DNA of 64,000 bases. Origin: Cucumis sativus. Taxonomy: Eukaryota; Streptophyta; Magnoliopsida; Cucurbitales; Cucurbitaceae. Shown here in pieces: positions 36,101-56,689 of this stretch. The DNA lies in the NCBI RefSeq assembly GCF_000004075.3, contig NC_026660.2:5518001-5582000 (forward strand), read 5' to 3'. Every line of letters starts with the position of its first letter. Within the stretch, counting starts at the first letter, position 1. The notes under the pieces were generated by a model. That model was not told the DNA's origin. It saw only the letters and a program-made list of their open reading frames with translations, and ran no database searches. The position numbers were made by a program, and so were the translations under genes.

Positions 36101-36657
36101 TGATATTCAAAGCTATTGATTTTTCAAGTAATGAGTTCAATGGAGAAATACCAGAGTCAATTGGGATGCTCATGTCATTAAAAGGTCTCAACTTTTCACA
36201 CAATAAACTTACAGGTAAGATTCCTATAACTTTAGGGAATCTAAGCAATCTTGAATGGTTGGATCTTTCTTCAAATGAATTGTTGGGTAAAATTCCACCT
36301 CAGTTGGTTGCTCTTACATTTCTCTCTATCTTGAACGTCTCACAAAATCATCTTTCTGGACCAATTCCTCAAGGCAAACAGTTTGCTACTTTTGATAGTT
36401 CTTCATTTGTTGGAAATCTTGGCCTTTGTGGATTTCCTCTACCAAATTGTGACAAAGAAAATGCTCATAAATCTCAACTCCAACATGAAGAAAGTGATAG
36501 TTTGGGGAAAGGGTTTTGGTGGAAAGCTGTGTCAATGGGGTATGGATGTGGAATGGTAATTGGAATACTTGCTGGGTATATTGTTTTTAGAATTGGAAAA
36601 CCTATGTGGATTGTGAGAATGGTCGAAGGTAGAAGAACTTCAAAGAAACAAAGGTAA
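33136..36657 (+). CDS. LRR receptor-like protein (Cf-9/RLP family), full length
   Basis: Exons 33136-35467 and 35783-36657 with a phase-1 intron at the same codon (NNKITG) as the paralog at 22993, giving 1068 residues. Order: signal peptide (about 1-29), N-cap with WNQTNKDCCSWDGVKC, about 28 extracellular LRRs, an island region (LPFYQDSVVVSLKG), final LRRs and a C-cap ending LCGFPLPNC. An acidic stretch (HEESDSLGKG), one membrane helix (AVSMGYGCGMVIGILAGYIVF) and a basic cytoplasmic tail of about 22 residues (KPMWIVRMVEGRRTSKKQR) follow. There is no kinase domain. It probably acts at the plasma membrane with a kinase partner in immune perception. The ligand is unknown. Compared with the first copy it has about 110 more residues, mainly extra LRRs in the N-terminal half and island-proximal part. 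Confidence 0.92.
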
Positions 36658-37909
36658 AAGAGAAGGAATTGTTGGCCTAAGTAGAGAAATGACTAACCTA
36701 TAATATCTTTCCTTAATTAATAGTTGTATAATATTTCATCTTCTGAAGAACATATATGTGTGTGTATATATGTGTGCCTTATAATCATGAATGAATGCAA
36801 CTATTTTGTGAATCATCTGGATGGATTTGATGACTTTTTTCTCTTCTTTAATACCACATTTAACATTCCATTATTGAACTTCGACTTCAAAGAGAAAGTG
36901 ATGCCAATTCACGTTTGTCATGTTCAACAAAGTAATTTGACATGACTTTTATTAGAAAAGTATGTCTACCAGTTTAGATTATGCAATACAACTTTCTTAG
37001 GAATTATATGCAAATCAAATCTAGTAATCAGATTTGTAAAATCCACATTTGAAGTATTAATAGCTTTCAAAATATGAAAAAAGGTTAAATTAAATTGCTC
37101 ACTAAAATAGTAAATTTTAGGAGTTTAAGGTATATAAATTATAAGTTCCAAAAAACAGTAGAACAAAATCTAGAAAATGGTGTATTTATGTACTTACAAT
37201 TTATAAAGGTTTAAAAATCAAATTGGTACAATTAATCAAATAATAAAAATACAAAGTGAGCATTAATAAAATGAAATGGTGTTTCAACATCCCACAATTT
37301 AGTAAACTAATGACAAAAGTCACATTTGTAAAATTTCTCTCTTTTATCTCTGTCTTTAGAGTCCCATCCTGATCAATAACCCTAGCTGTAAGAACATGAG
37401 CAAAGACGAGAGAAGCACATAAACTTGGTGGCATTACTTTTAAAAATCTAAAACATGAACGCAACAAAGCATTAAAATATGCATTTTCAAAGGTTTAACA
37501 TGAGTCAAACAGGTATATGATACATGTCCAACAAGTATCGGAGATAAAGAATCTCGAACATGTGTTGACCCTTCAGCCCATGTGTGGGGGAGGGGGAGAG
37601 GAGGAAGTGCAAGAAAACAAATAGCTTCAATCTTTCAAAACATGGTTGACATTCTTTAAAATAATCTTACACTTTTCATATAAGATTCAAAAAGTTACAA
37701 TAAGGTTAATAAGATACAAAAGCAAAAGTAACCAGGAGGAGTGAGCGAATATATTCTAAGCATAAGATAAAAGAAGAATACTATATTGCATACTATCAAA
37801 CCATAGATGTTGAAAACACTACATACATACACATTTTGTAAGGTTATAAAACTGTATTATTATTATTCATTAAGCATACCAACTCAACATCAATGCCACT
37901 CTCTTCTGT
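36658..37909. other. convergent intergenic spacer
   Basis: About 1.25 kb between receptor-like protein and BBX24-like stop codons, including both 3' UTRs. A G-rich stretch (GGGGGAGGGGGAG) lies near 37586-37600. No gene seen. Confidence 0.45.
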
Positions 37910-40007
37910 TCATCCAAGATCAGGAACCGTAAAAAACTCTTCGTCGTCAACCATCTCAAGCCTAGGCTTTTTGTATGATGTGCTTGACTTCGTCGGTCTG
38001 CAGGCAATTGCATTACCTGAGTATGATGTAGGAAGCTCAGGAACTTCAGCAGCTGCTAAAGCTTCTTGAGGAACTTGCTCGCCAAAGAGGCCCATTTCTG
38101 CTAGCCATTCTAATTCCCCAAACTCTAGTTGTTCCTTCTGCTGCAGTTATGGTGGTGGAGGATTAAGTGCGTATCCCAAATAATCTTAAAGTAGATGGAA
38201 ACTAATGCAAATCCTATGACAAAAATCTCAGAAGAAACTACAGGGTATGGATTCGAACTAATGATCTAATATTTAGGAACCTTTTAATAAAATTAGTGTG
38301 TATGTGATCTTTGGGAGAAAAAAAATGGCGGTCACCAGTGAACATATGCAGGAAGAGGAATGTAAGCATTCAAAAACTTATGCCTTCTAAGTAGTGAGAA
38401 CTATTTAAACTAAAGATGATGGTATAAATTCTTCAAGAGTATAAAGAAGCGCACTTCCTCTGTTGCATTATGATCCACAAAATGTAAATAAATGGATGCC
38501 TAGAAGGTGAGCATCTAGCTGTTACTAACCTTGTCCGAGGACTCAAGATCAGAGAAGTGGAGAAAGTCATCAACAGCCCATGAGGACGTGAAGTTAGGAA
38601 CTTGTTGTGAAGGCACTTTAGCAGGAACCTGAGGGTTCTTTGGATTTGGAGGTTCCATCTTGACCTTGTCAACTTCCTTCGTGCAGCTTGAGCTCATGGC
38701 CACTCTGATTCCAGTGGCTAGGAACCTCTGGTGGTTTGCTGAAAGACTACCACTTGAATGGATTGGTTCATCACAATCTTGACAAAACAGTGCTCTGTCT
38801 TCAACACAGAAAATGAAAGCTGCCTTGTCCTGATTCCAGATGAGACATAAAATACTCAGCACATTACATCTCATGTAAAAGTCTTCCTAATTTATACAAA
38901 AAAATGGACATCCTTCAAGGTAAATTAGAAAAATTCAATTCTGACTCTCTACAATTAACTTACTATAATTTAAGTATTTAACTAACAATGGTGATTTATA
39001 ACTTACATATATGATATATCTTTTCATTTTTTTCTCTTCTTCCAAATATTGGTCAACCATGTTTTCAGTGTCATTACCCACTGACAACTACATCAATTAG
39101 AGACCTTAACAGTTAACTGCATAAACAAATCATGATGCATGCACTTCATATAGGATTCCCTAAGTCTAACATTTCACAAATAGAAAGAAAATCTAAACCA
39201 TTATAAAAAATGTAAAATCAAAATATCATAAGGACGAAGCATGATTAGAGATATTTATCTGGTTTATTCAAAAGAAATGCCAATTCTAGATCTGGAAGCA
39301 AATTTAAAATCAGTATCGAAGTATCATCTGACAATCAAGGAGTGTTAAATGATATGACATCAGGGAGAATGAAGTGACCAGACGTGTTGATATTATATCA
39401 TGTCATGTGTTGAGAGATTATATACAAAAAAATCAAATTTTCCATAGTTTATAAGCTCAAATCTTTTAGCATACAGATAAATTTAGTGTGGTATCAAAGA
39501 TTCTATATTCAAGCTCCAACTACTCAAAGTCAAGTAACAACCAAATGTCCAGTGTTCAAACTTCTTCCACCTTGTTTCCCTCCCGATTAACATCGCTAGT
39601 CACCAACTTTCATACTCACGAGTGAGAGAGAGTGCTAAGAGTATACACAAAAGCTCAAAGCTTTGGATTTCGTAGTGATTTAAGTAAATTTTATTGAGAT
39701 AATCATCCCTACACTCAAGATCGTTAATTTATACACATCAAATCAGAACAAAGACCATCAGATCGACAAAACTAGCAAATGAAAGAGCAATATACCAAGG
39801 TAAAGCAAGAGAGATGGTAATTACTTGGCATATATCGCATTTAGGTAGCTTGGTGGAAAGACACTGAAGAAGAAGCCTCTGGTGTTTACTCGCAAGCTTA
39901 TTGGCAGCATGAACTTCAACATCACATTTCGCACAAAGCGCCGCTTCATCCGCACAACAAATCACAGTAGCAGGAGCTTTCTCACAAACATCACACTGAA
40001 TTTTCAT
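37910..40007 (-). CDS. BBX24: BBX24/STO-like double B-box zinc finger protein
   Basis: Exons 40007-39825, 38829-38530 and 38140-37910, all phase 0, give 237 residues (Arabidopsis STO is 248). B-box 1 starts MKIQCDVCEKAPATVICCADEA and B-box 2 starts CDICQDKAAFIFCVEDR; the Cys/Asp/His zinc ligands of both are present. The C-terminus keeps ELEWLAEMGLFGEQ and the VP-type end FTVPDLG, which binds COP1 in this subgroup. There is no CCT domain. STO/BBX24 is a nuclear light-signalling regulator that interacts with HY5 and COP1, and was first found through salt tolerance. The exon 1/exon 2 junction divides the second B-box. BBX25 is a close alternative. The intron of 995 bp at 39824-38830 has no recognised feature. 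Confidence 0.92.
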
Positions 40008-42128
40008 CTTCTCCCTCTGAACAACAACTAAGATTTTGAATAGATTCGCAGAAACCCCACTTCCCTGTTTCCTACTCCAAGATCAAGAAACCCATGAAAT
40101 TAAACCGCCAGTAGAACAGTAGCGCCGGAGAGATGGAAAGGAGGAAGAAGAGGAAAAATGGGTTTTAGTGAATAAGAACGGAGAAAGAAGGGGATAGAGA
40201 AAGGGAAGTAAAAGGTGGAGGATTGAAGAAGGAAAGAGAAGGGTGGGTGAAGGGATAAGGGTTGAGGATTCAGGGAAATCAAAATCAAGAAAGATGGTGG
40301 AGACAACAAGGCGGAAAAGAGAGGAGGCCATTTGTGTGGCTGTGAAGCTCCGTTGGTTTGTGGCTGAGGAATTTAGGAGTCGTAAAAAATTAGCTAAAAT
40401 GCTTTGATTCTTCACACCATCTCTTTTTGTTTGGGGATGAACAACGAACAGCAACACACTATCGATCGATTTTGTACGATGGGGAACAACCAACTCTTCT
40501 TGTAGTAATCAAATACTCTTTCTTTTCCAATTCCTCATCCCATTAACTCACCAAAAAAAACAAAATACTCATAGATCCGAGTTACTTTGTTTTTGTTTCA
40601 AATTGTTGTAGTTAGAAATATTTTCATTTCAAGTTCACTAACTCAAATCAAATTTCTTTCTTTGTATTCTCCAATCTTTCATAGGGTGAAAAATGAGTTT
40701 TTAGAGTTATGTGTGATTGTAATATTTTTTTAACAAGATAGATTTCTTCATGGTAACCATGATTTTTCTTAGTTTTGATGCTAAAGGTTTTTTCCAACCA
40801 TTGATATTAGAGTTTTAAGTTTCATAGTTTCTTAAATGTTTAGTATATAATATTTTGCATCATTGTTTTTATCTGAATTTCCACATTATAAGAGAAGTTT
40901 TTAGATGTCACTATCATGTGGTCCGTGCATTATTTGTAGATTAAATAAATCAATTCAAAGATATCAATTGAATAAAATACTAATTACTATTTTAAAATAA
41001 GATACAATTTCTCTAATTAGTGTTGTTAAACTTGTCATGGGTGATTTAGACTAAAAAAGTTTAAGAGAATGTGAAATCAAGTTGTCTCATCCCAAATGAA
41101 TCTAAGACAGACCCAAAAGAGATGTCAAAAGATGAAAGAACAAAGCAATTTGACTAGGCTCAATTCAATTCATTTGAGCCTTCGAGGGCAAATATGAGGC
41201 CTTTTGTTTTTTTAGACCTATATCTAGCTCCCCACGAAACCTAAATCAACCTTTGAAAGTCCTATTTTCTAAAAGGATAAGGAAAAATCTAAATATTTTT
41301 TCTAAAATACAAGGAAAACTCTAAGTTAAGTCATGCTATATATATATAGAGAGAGCATGACGGTTAATATCACTTAAATTCATCACTTTGTGCTTAAAAC
41401 TAACTTAAGCGTCTTATGACAAACATACTTAAGTTTAAACACGATGACAACTCATTATAAGTGACACGTAAAAGTGAAAGTAAAGTTAGGAATAAACGAA
41501 GTAAATGAGTATTTGGGAATCATATAGAGAAATAACACATAAGAAATAAAGAAGAAAAGGGATGGGAAGGGTGAAAGAAGTGAAATTTGAAAGTAAGAAA
41601 TATAAAGAATAAAAAGATGCAATGGAATTGGGATGGTCTCAAGTAAGTAAGCCAATTGATTCGAGTACCTTCACCAACATGCGTGACCTTTCAAGTAAGA
41701 AAAATTCCCATCTGATTTTCAAACCCTAATTTTCAACTTCTTCACCATTCACACTCAAATCTGAATCTTTGCATTTACCTATCAGGCTTTCATCTGTCGC
41801 AGATTTGAATTCAATTGCTTCTCAAAGATACCAACTTTCTAGATTGCACCCTTTCGTTCGTTGGATATTGTTCTGTTTTGGTTTTTTATCGTTTTGTTCT
41901 CGATCTGGGTGTCTTTGAGTTTATTGGTTCCGATATAGGGCTTGGATGAAGAAATCGTGATATTGGGGGAAATTGTTTGATCTGAATACACTGTAAGGAG
42001 TTACTTAATGACTAGTGCCAAATTGTTCTTCATTTTTTTTATTCTGATGGAATGATTTATAGTCTGTATATGAGCAGTATTGATTTAGGCATTGTGTAAA
42101 AGAGGAAGTTTTGAAGGGCAATTTTCAG
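40008..42128. other. divergent upstream region of BBX24-like and RBL13-like genes
   Basis: Pyrimidine-rich leader of the B-box gene lies at about 40008-40330 (minus strand). The rest to 41690 is AT-rich with a TATATATATA-GAGAGAG stretch near 41338-41355. For the rhomboid gene a 5' UTR exon (about 41700-41992) with donor CT|GTAAGG at 41993 and acceptor TTTTCAG at 42128, right before the ATG, is likely. This is inferred from splice signals only. Confidence 0.4.
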
Positions 42129-42944
42129 ATGGGGAGGCCTTTATTTTATGAGATTCTTGAAAAACCAGCCACAAGTGGGATTATAGGGATTTGCTGTGCT
42201 ATATGGTTTTACATCCAGAAGAAAAACATTGGGTATTCGCATGTGGGGTTGAGTTATGAGACTGCCGTGGAAGGTCACCATTGGAGGATAATAACTTCAG
42301 CCTTTTCCCATATTAGTGTTATTCATCTGGTTTTTAACATGAGTGCTCTTTGGAGTCTTGGGGCTGTAGAACAGCTGGGGCATATTGGCTTGGGTGTTCC
42401 TTATTATCTCCACTACACTCTTGTTTTGGTCATACTCTCTGGTGTGCTAGTTTTAGGAATGTACCATCTCTTGATTCAAAAGTTTAAGCTCGAATACTTT
42501 CGACGAGTTACCGCTGTTGGATATTCTTGTGTGGTTTTCGGGTGGATGACTATACTTTCTGTGAGGCAACCGTCTTCTAAATTGGACCTCTTTGGCTTCC
42601 TTTCGCTACCCATCAGTTTTGCACCATTTGAATCACTGATCTTTACTTCCATTATTGTACCACAAGCAAGTTTTCTTGGACATCTATCTGGAATAATTGT
42701 TGGATATGCTATAGCTTGGGGTTTGATCCATGGGATGAATAACTTCTGGGCCATTTCCATGTTAGGATGGGTTGTTCTTGTCTTTATATTTAGCTTGAAG
42801 AAATCTAACACGTACAACTTCGATTTTCTGGAGATTGAATCCGTAACAGACCCTTCCTTGCCGTCTGTTCGATTTCTTTCATCTGGAAATGGTAGAACCT
42901 TGCAGATGAACGCATTGCCAACTGGAGATGTAGAGATTGTATGA
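42129..42944 (+). CDS. RBL13: rhomboid-like protein, RBL13 type
   Basis: Single coding exon of 271 residues; the ATG at 42129 ([13 protein letters not shown]) directly follows an AG acceptor-like TTTTCAG. Rhomboid landmarks: [24 protein letters not shown] with the conserved HxxxxHxxxN (H61, H66, N70), the predicted nucleophile Ser133 in GYSCVVFGW, and the catalytic His185 in [12 protein letters not shown]. About six membrane helices are visible. Such proteins are intramembrane serine proteases of the secretory pathway. The Ser motif is GYSC rather than the textbook GxSG, so activity is not certain. A soluble C-terminal tail of about 50 residues follows. Closest remembered relative is Arabidopsis RBL13 (At3g59520). 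Confidence 0.88.
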   Translation: MGRPLFYEILEKPATSGIIGICCAIWFYIQKKNIGYSHVGLSYETAVEGHHWRIITSAFSHISVIHLVFNMSALWSLGAVEQLGHIGLGVPYYLHYTLVLVILSGVLVLGMYHLLIQKFKLEYFRRVTAVGYSCVVFGWMTILSVRQPSSKLDLFGFLSLPISFAPFESLIFTSIIVPQASFLGHLSGIIVGYAIAWGLIHGMNNFWAISMLGWVVLVFIFSLKKSNTYNFDFLEIESVTDPSLPSVRFLSSGNGRTLQMNALPTGDVEIV

Positions 42945-44450
42945 ATTTTTAGGGGAGCTGTTTGCATACTTAAGATGTTGAAATTGATAATCTGCTATCC
43001 AGTGAAATGGTCTTTGAGATGCTCTCATGCTGGAAATGATCTGGTCAAGCTATCAGGGGTTTTCTCTTGTTCCTGATGTTGGTGACAAGATTACTGGTGT
43101 GCAATATTACCGTTCATTAGCATTGAACTGCACAGGAGATATCAGCTGTAAGGAAGATGGTTCAGCCAAGAAGTAATGCTTAAATGGATTTGTCCAATCG
43201 CATTTGTACCATAGAGGCTCAAATATCATCTCTGCTGATATATTTTTTCTCCTTTTCCTTGAAGTTTAGTCAAGTGTTTTGTGGATTATTGTTTAACATT
43301 TGAAGGCACTGCCTACCACCAACAAACTCCCAAATTTAGAGTTTGTGATGATCTTTAAGAGTAAAGCTTTTAATTGAATTGTTTCGTTAACAAGTGTTTT
43401 TAGTTTCTTTGAAGGTATTAGTGTTTTCAAGATTTCCAAATGTATCTCTAGTCATGATAAATTTGAGGTTGAATTATTATGCCCATTTCTGATCGACATA
43501 TAGTCAGTTAGAGCTTGAATTTTGATTTCAAACTCGCACAGGAAAAGAAAAATAATATAGTTTCATATTTCTTAATCCTTTCAAAAGTGCAAAAGGGATA
43601 GGAAAGCCATATCCCTCGTTCCAATAACTTTTGTACATTCTATCTTTGTGACCACTCATTTTGATTAGAAAAATACATTTGGACTTCACTCTTTTTTCTC
43701 GAAATAACATTATATTTGATGAACTTTAACGTGTTACAACGCCATGTTTATATGAAACTCATGGAGTAGATTTTTAGTTAAAACATTTGGTAACCACATA
43801 CGATCCACCGACATATTGATCACTTTCTTTTCCCATATAGCTTTCATTTTGTAAGCATTAAATCTTGTACTTGTCACTGTCAAACCCTGCCACCTTGACA
43901 AGATTTTTTAAGTTAAAAAGACCAAATTGGTATTATTCATACATTTATGAGTTATATAACTACAGATTTTAAACTAATGAAACTAAATTATTCTACAATG
44001 AAGTTTGTGAACTAGGTTGTTACTTCAACGAATATAAAACCAATTAACTTTCTTGCCCGTGTACATTTCACGTATCCTTTATTTATATTTGGTAACGAAG
44101 AAAAAATTACCCAACAAGCCCGATATTAGTGTAGCGATGTTTACCTTCAGCAATCAAGTGAAATAAAAAAGAATCAAAGATGAAAGTAGTCATATATGTA
44201 TACAGAAATGGTACCTTTAGGTGAAGGCAAGGCATTAAATGGTAACTTTAAAAAGTGCTTTTTGGATTAATCTTCAACGCCATTTTGAGCAATAACCAAA
44301 ATTAATAGTGAAAGTTGATAGAAATAGTAGTCTTTGTGGAAATGACTAAGCTATGCTACATAGATTGCAGAAGACTGAAACTTCAAAAATGATAGATACA
44401 ATTGCGAGCGGCATTTGGGCAAATGAGGAGGCCATGATGCGACACGAACA

Positions 44451-44594
44451 TACATTAGTTTGAGAGGAGAAAATGAAGGCGGGGATGAGCGAGCAAGCAA
44501 GAACATACTTCCATCCACATACTACATTAGTTTGAAAGGAGAAAACGAAAGTGCATGAACAATCGAGCGCATGCGTGCGTCCATCCACTGACTT
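44451..44594. repeat. two-copy 72-bp tandem repeat
   Basis: Copies at 44451-44522 and 44523-44594 both start TACATTAGTTTGA.AGGAGAAAA and both end with a (T/G)CCATCCAC motif. They differ at many positions, so the duplication is old. Confidence 0.7.
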
Positions 44595-47111
44595 CTGAAA
44601 CAAATCCCATAATTAAACTCTTCTCTTCACCCTCGCAATTTACCTACACGCATTTTCGCTACATTTTAGAAGAAAAAACATTTGAACCATCCTCAAGTTT
44701 GGTAAGGTGAAAACAGCTACAATTTCATCCTTGTAAACAGGCACATGCCTACCCAAGTTAAAGGTCAGTACAATACCCTTTAAAATTTTACCTCAAAACG
44801 TCTCTCCCCATTGCAGTGTTCATTAAGTTTCATGAGCAGAGAAGTTAGACCCGAGAGATAGTTTGACACAAACGACTAAACCAGTTTAAATTGTTGAACA
44901 TCCATCACATACTAACAATCAATTCTTTTTTATCACCTTCCAATCAAAATCATGCATCTAAACATATGTATCGTATTAAAACGGCAGGTATATTGTGATG
45001 AAATCATTTTTCCATTTCTAGCTTAATTTCTTTTTCAAATTTTCACTAAATTTCAGGCATAATCAATTTTTATTTTTGTATATATATAGTACACAATCAA
45101 AGCGAACACAGACGTATCTGTGCACGACAGACTATCCTAAACAGAGAAAGTCCTTGTTTCCTAATTTCCAAGTGCTTTGTTTCTTTTACCCCTTCTAGGC
45201 CGGACCAAGTCAAGTTCAAGCAAAAAAAACGCCTTTCCAAAATGTTCACATATTCTCATTTTTCAGTATCAAGAAAGAGAAGAAAAGGGAATAGCTAATA
45301 ACGACGGGTGCAAAATATATCCTCCATTCAATTACTACGCAATTACCAATTAATTGATGCATTAAAACCTTACCTCATAACAAACAAGGAAAAACGGTAG
45401 ACCCCTGCACAATACAATCGAACAATTTGCAACCGAAAAATTGTAGGCCAGTTAACACAATTTTTATTTACTATTTTCTTTATGTTGTTTACTCAAGTCA
45501 GAACGAAATAGCATGTCAAAACTAGCCTACTACAAACCAAGCACAAGATCTTCGTCTTACACAGAACTCTCACGAACTGGGAGTTGAAAGTTCGGAAGTT
45601 CGATAAGCAGTCAAAGATTTGTTAATTCATATTAAGTAATCATTGTGAAAGGAAGTCTTTTTAGCTTTCTAGGATATAGAGTAATGGAGGTTGGTTTACG
45701 AAGGTAGGTTGTCAACCTAAATATTCTACACGAGATCAAGATGGTGAGCCCTGGTTCAGTTGATTCAATCTAAGACTGCAATGAACATATACACACATAC
45801 TTTAAACCCTATATGTATACACACATATACTGGAAAGGAAGAAAAGGATAATGGATTTTATATATATATTTTTTTTTTCTTTTTTACTGTGAATTAAATT
45901 TTTTTAAAAAAATATCTACCGAGAAACAAAACACTTTTGTGCACTTCAAAAAATCTTTGTTTTATCCTACAGTATTTGGCAGTGAGAATCTCAAGATCTT
46001 TAATATCAGAAGTGGTATCACTAAGTTTGTATCATTTCGATCTTTGGGCCAACGTGTTGTGGTAATAAGGGTGTAATGAACATTGAAACGTTTAACTTCT
46101 CGCAGATATGTACTGTTTTAAGGTTGTAGCTGTAGGTATTGAGCTCCTCGATTAAGATATACAATAACATGTATGCTTCAAAAATTGGTACTAAGTACTT
46201 TATGTTTCATTTGTACGCATTTTTTGGATCATAGTTCATTATGGTAATGGAAAAGAATGTCAGCTACACATTAGAAGTAGAAGTATTGTACAAGACTAAA
46301 TATTTTACTACCCTCGAAACAAAATCCTGCTTCCAGTGTCTTACAGAAGAAACAAACTACGCACAAGTTTTCACAGAAAAATAGCTAATAAACCGCAAAT
46401 TAGTAAAACTAGACGTGTCAAACATGGGCAATAAAGATGTTATGGTATATGTCACTAATCAAGATGCATTCAGCAAAAGACTAATAACATATATCTCAAA
46501 GAACAAGGGGAGACAGTTCTGATAGTGCAGTTCATGATATGCACAAAGTAAGAATCTTCTGTCAGCCAATGAAATGAAATGAAATGAAATCAAATCAAAC
46601 TACTTAACCAACTACCAGCTCCTAGACTCAAGTTATCCACTGGAAGTAAAAGATTATGCCATTGCCATCAGTTTCGACCCTTCAATGTCTAGTTCAACTC
46701 AACCAACCCTAACTTTCAGTCAAATTCTAAAAACAGAAACTAGTTTTTCAATTTTTAAAACCTGGCTTTGAATTTTGAAAACAATGGTTACAATTAAATA
46801 ACAAACTACAGAAACCTAAGTGTTTTTAGTTACAATATTGTGTGTTTAGATGCTAATTTTTCACTGTGATTTCTGAAGGCAAACTTTGAAGCAAAGGCGC
46901 ATTGATTACAATGGTGCCCCCCATTCATAGGACCCTTCGATTCGAAAATCAAGGAAAAAGGAAAACAGGTTTTAGATGCTAATTTTTTCAAATTAGTTCT
47001 TGAAATCTGGACTAGATTTCAAAATTTTAAATGCGTATAACCAAAGAAGAAGTTCACATCCAAAAATGACTTCCAGAAAAGGATATCTCGTACACAAGTC
47101 AAATCCCTAGT

Positions 47112-47293
47112 TGGTATGTACTCGTACATCTTGGACTTTGTTCCAAATTCAGGATTTAGCTATTTCTTGTATCAAGATGCTAACTTAAGTTCTAAAAGTT
47201 CATATGGTTAAACAAGTCAAAGGGGGTGGTAGGTACTCATACATCTTGGAATTTGTTCCAAATTCAGGATTTAGCCATTTCTTGAATCTAGGT
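47112..47293. repeat. direct duplication of about 65 bp, 115 bp apart
   Basis: Both copies read TGGTA.GTACTC.TACATCTTGG, then TTGTTCCAAATTCAGGATTT, AGC.ATTTCTTG. About 90 percent identical by eye. The copies start at 47112 and 47227. Confidence 0.75.
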
Positions 47294-47336
47294 GAAGAAC
47301 TTGAAGAGACTTTTTATCACTCCTTTTCACCCACTT

Positions 47337-47605
47337 GGGAACTGTTTGGCGCAAGGATTATGGAAAACTACCACCTCTAGCTACAATAAATACTATTTAA
47401 AAATTCTCATTTAGCTATAGTAAACACTTCTTCAAAAACCTCCATCAGCTATTGTATTTATTTTTTACATTCATCATTTTCTTATATTTTGCTTTTTACT
47501 ATTTTCTTCTCAAACTAAAATAATCACACCCTGAACACAAACTATCATAATTCAACTATAATAATCTAGGATTATAATAACTCACTCTTTACCTCAAACG
47601 CTCCC
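47337..47605. mobile_element. probable MITE
   Basis: About 270 bp with no coding. The left end reads GGGAACTGTTTGGCGCAAGG. The right end reverse-complemented reads GGGAGCGTTTGAGGTAAAG. The GGGnnnGTTTGG-type ends resemble Tourist/Harbinger MITEs, and a TTA follows the right end. The left target duplication is not clear, so the superfamily is only suggested. Confidence 0.4.
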
Positions 47606-48101
47606 TTAGTGGTTACGGTTATATTTTGACATCAAAAGTTCCAAATCTCAGTCTTCTATATTGAAAAGCTCAAAATGAGAGAAGCTAGATACCCCAAAAT
47701 TCCTTACCAAATACATAGAATTAGATAGAAAAAACATTTATGAACATAATTAGATCATGCAGCAGCAACCAAATTCTCTCACTTGGAACTTCAAATGATA
47801 GTAATAACACCAAATTAACATCCTAAAGACTTGTATAACAATTTTTAAACCTAAACAAGAAAATGGTGCACCAGAATCACAAACTGCAAGTGGCATCATG
47901 TATCATATGCTAACTAGAATAAAAGATGCCAAAGAACCCATGCCATAAGTTAAATCATTTTCTAATTCAGCCAACTATAGAAACATGCATTTAAATAGAA
48001 AATCATAAACCAATCAGAGATCATATGCATCCACAAAAAAAGACTGGCCATCAAAGATTAAAAGTCAAGTATGAGGGATTACCTAAACGAAGGGCTGCTC
48101 A

Positions 48102-56689
<8,588 letters not shown>

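Larger units (their letters stand above)
42945..48101. other. 5.1-kb gene-free region
   Basis: Starts with the 3' UTR of the rhomboid gene and ends with the 3' flank of FPA. AT-rich. It contains the small duplications and MITE candidate listed separately and a GAAAT pentanucleotide repeat (46571-46590, four units, then two CAAAT units). No open frame with a recognisable product. Confidence 0.5.

Noticed and set aside
40083-40493. 136-codon minus-strand frame before the B-box gene
   Set aside because: Pro/Ser/Leu/Phe-rich translation of a pyrimidine-rich leader; no domain and no conserved motif.
42111-42128. Longer start for the rhomboid gene
   Set aside because: The first codon there is TTG, and TTTTCAG directly before the ATG at 42129 looks like a splice acceptor.
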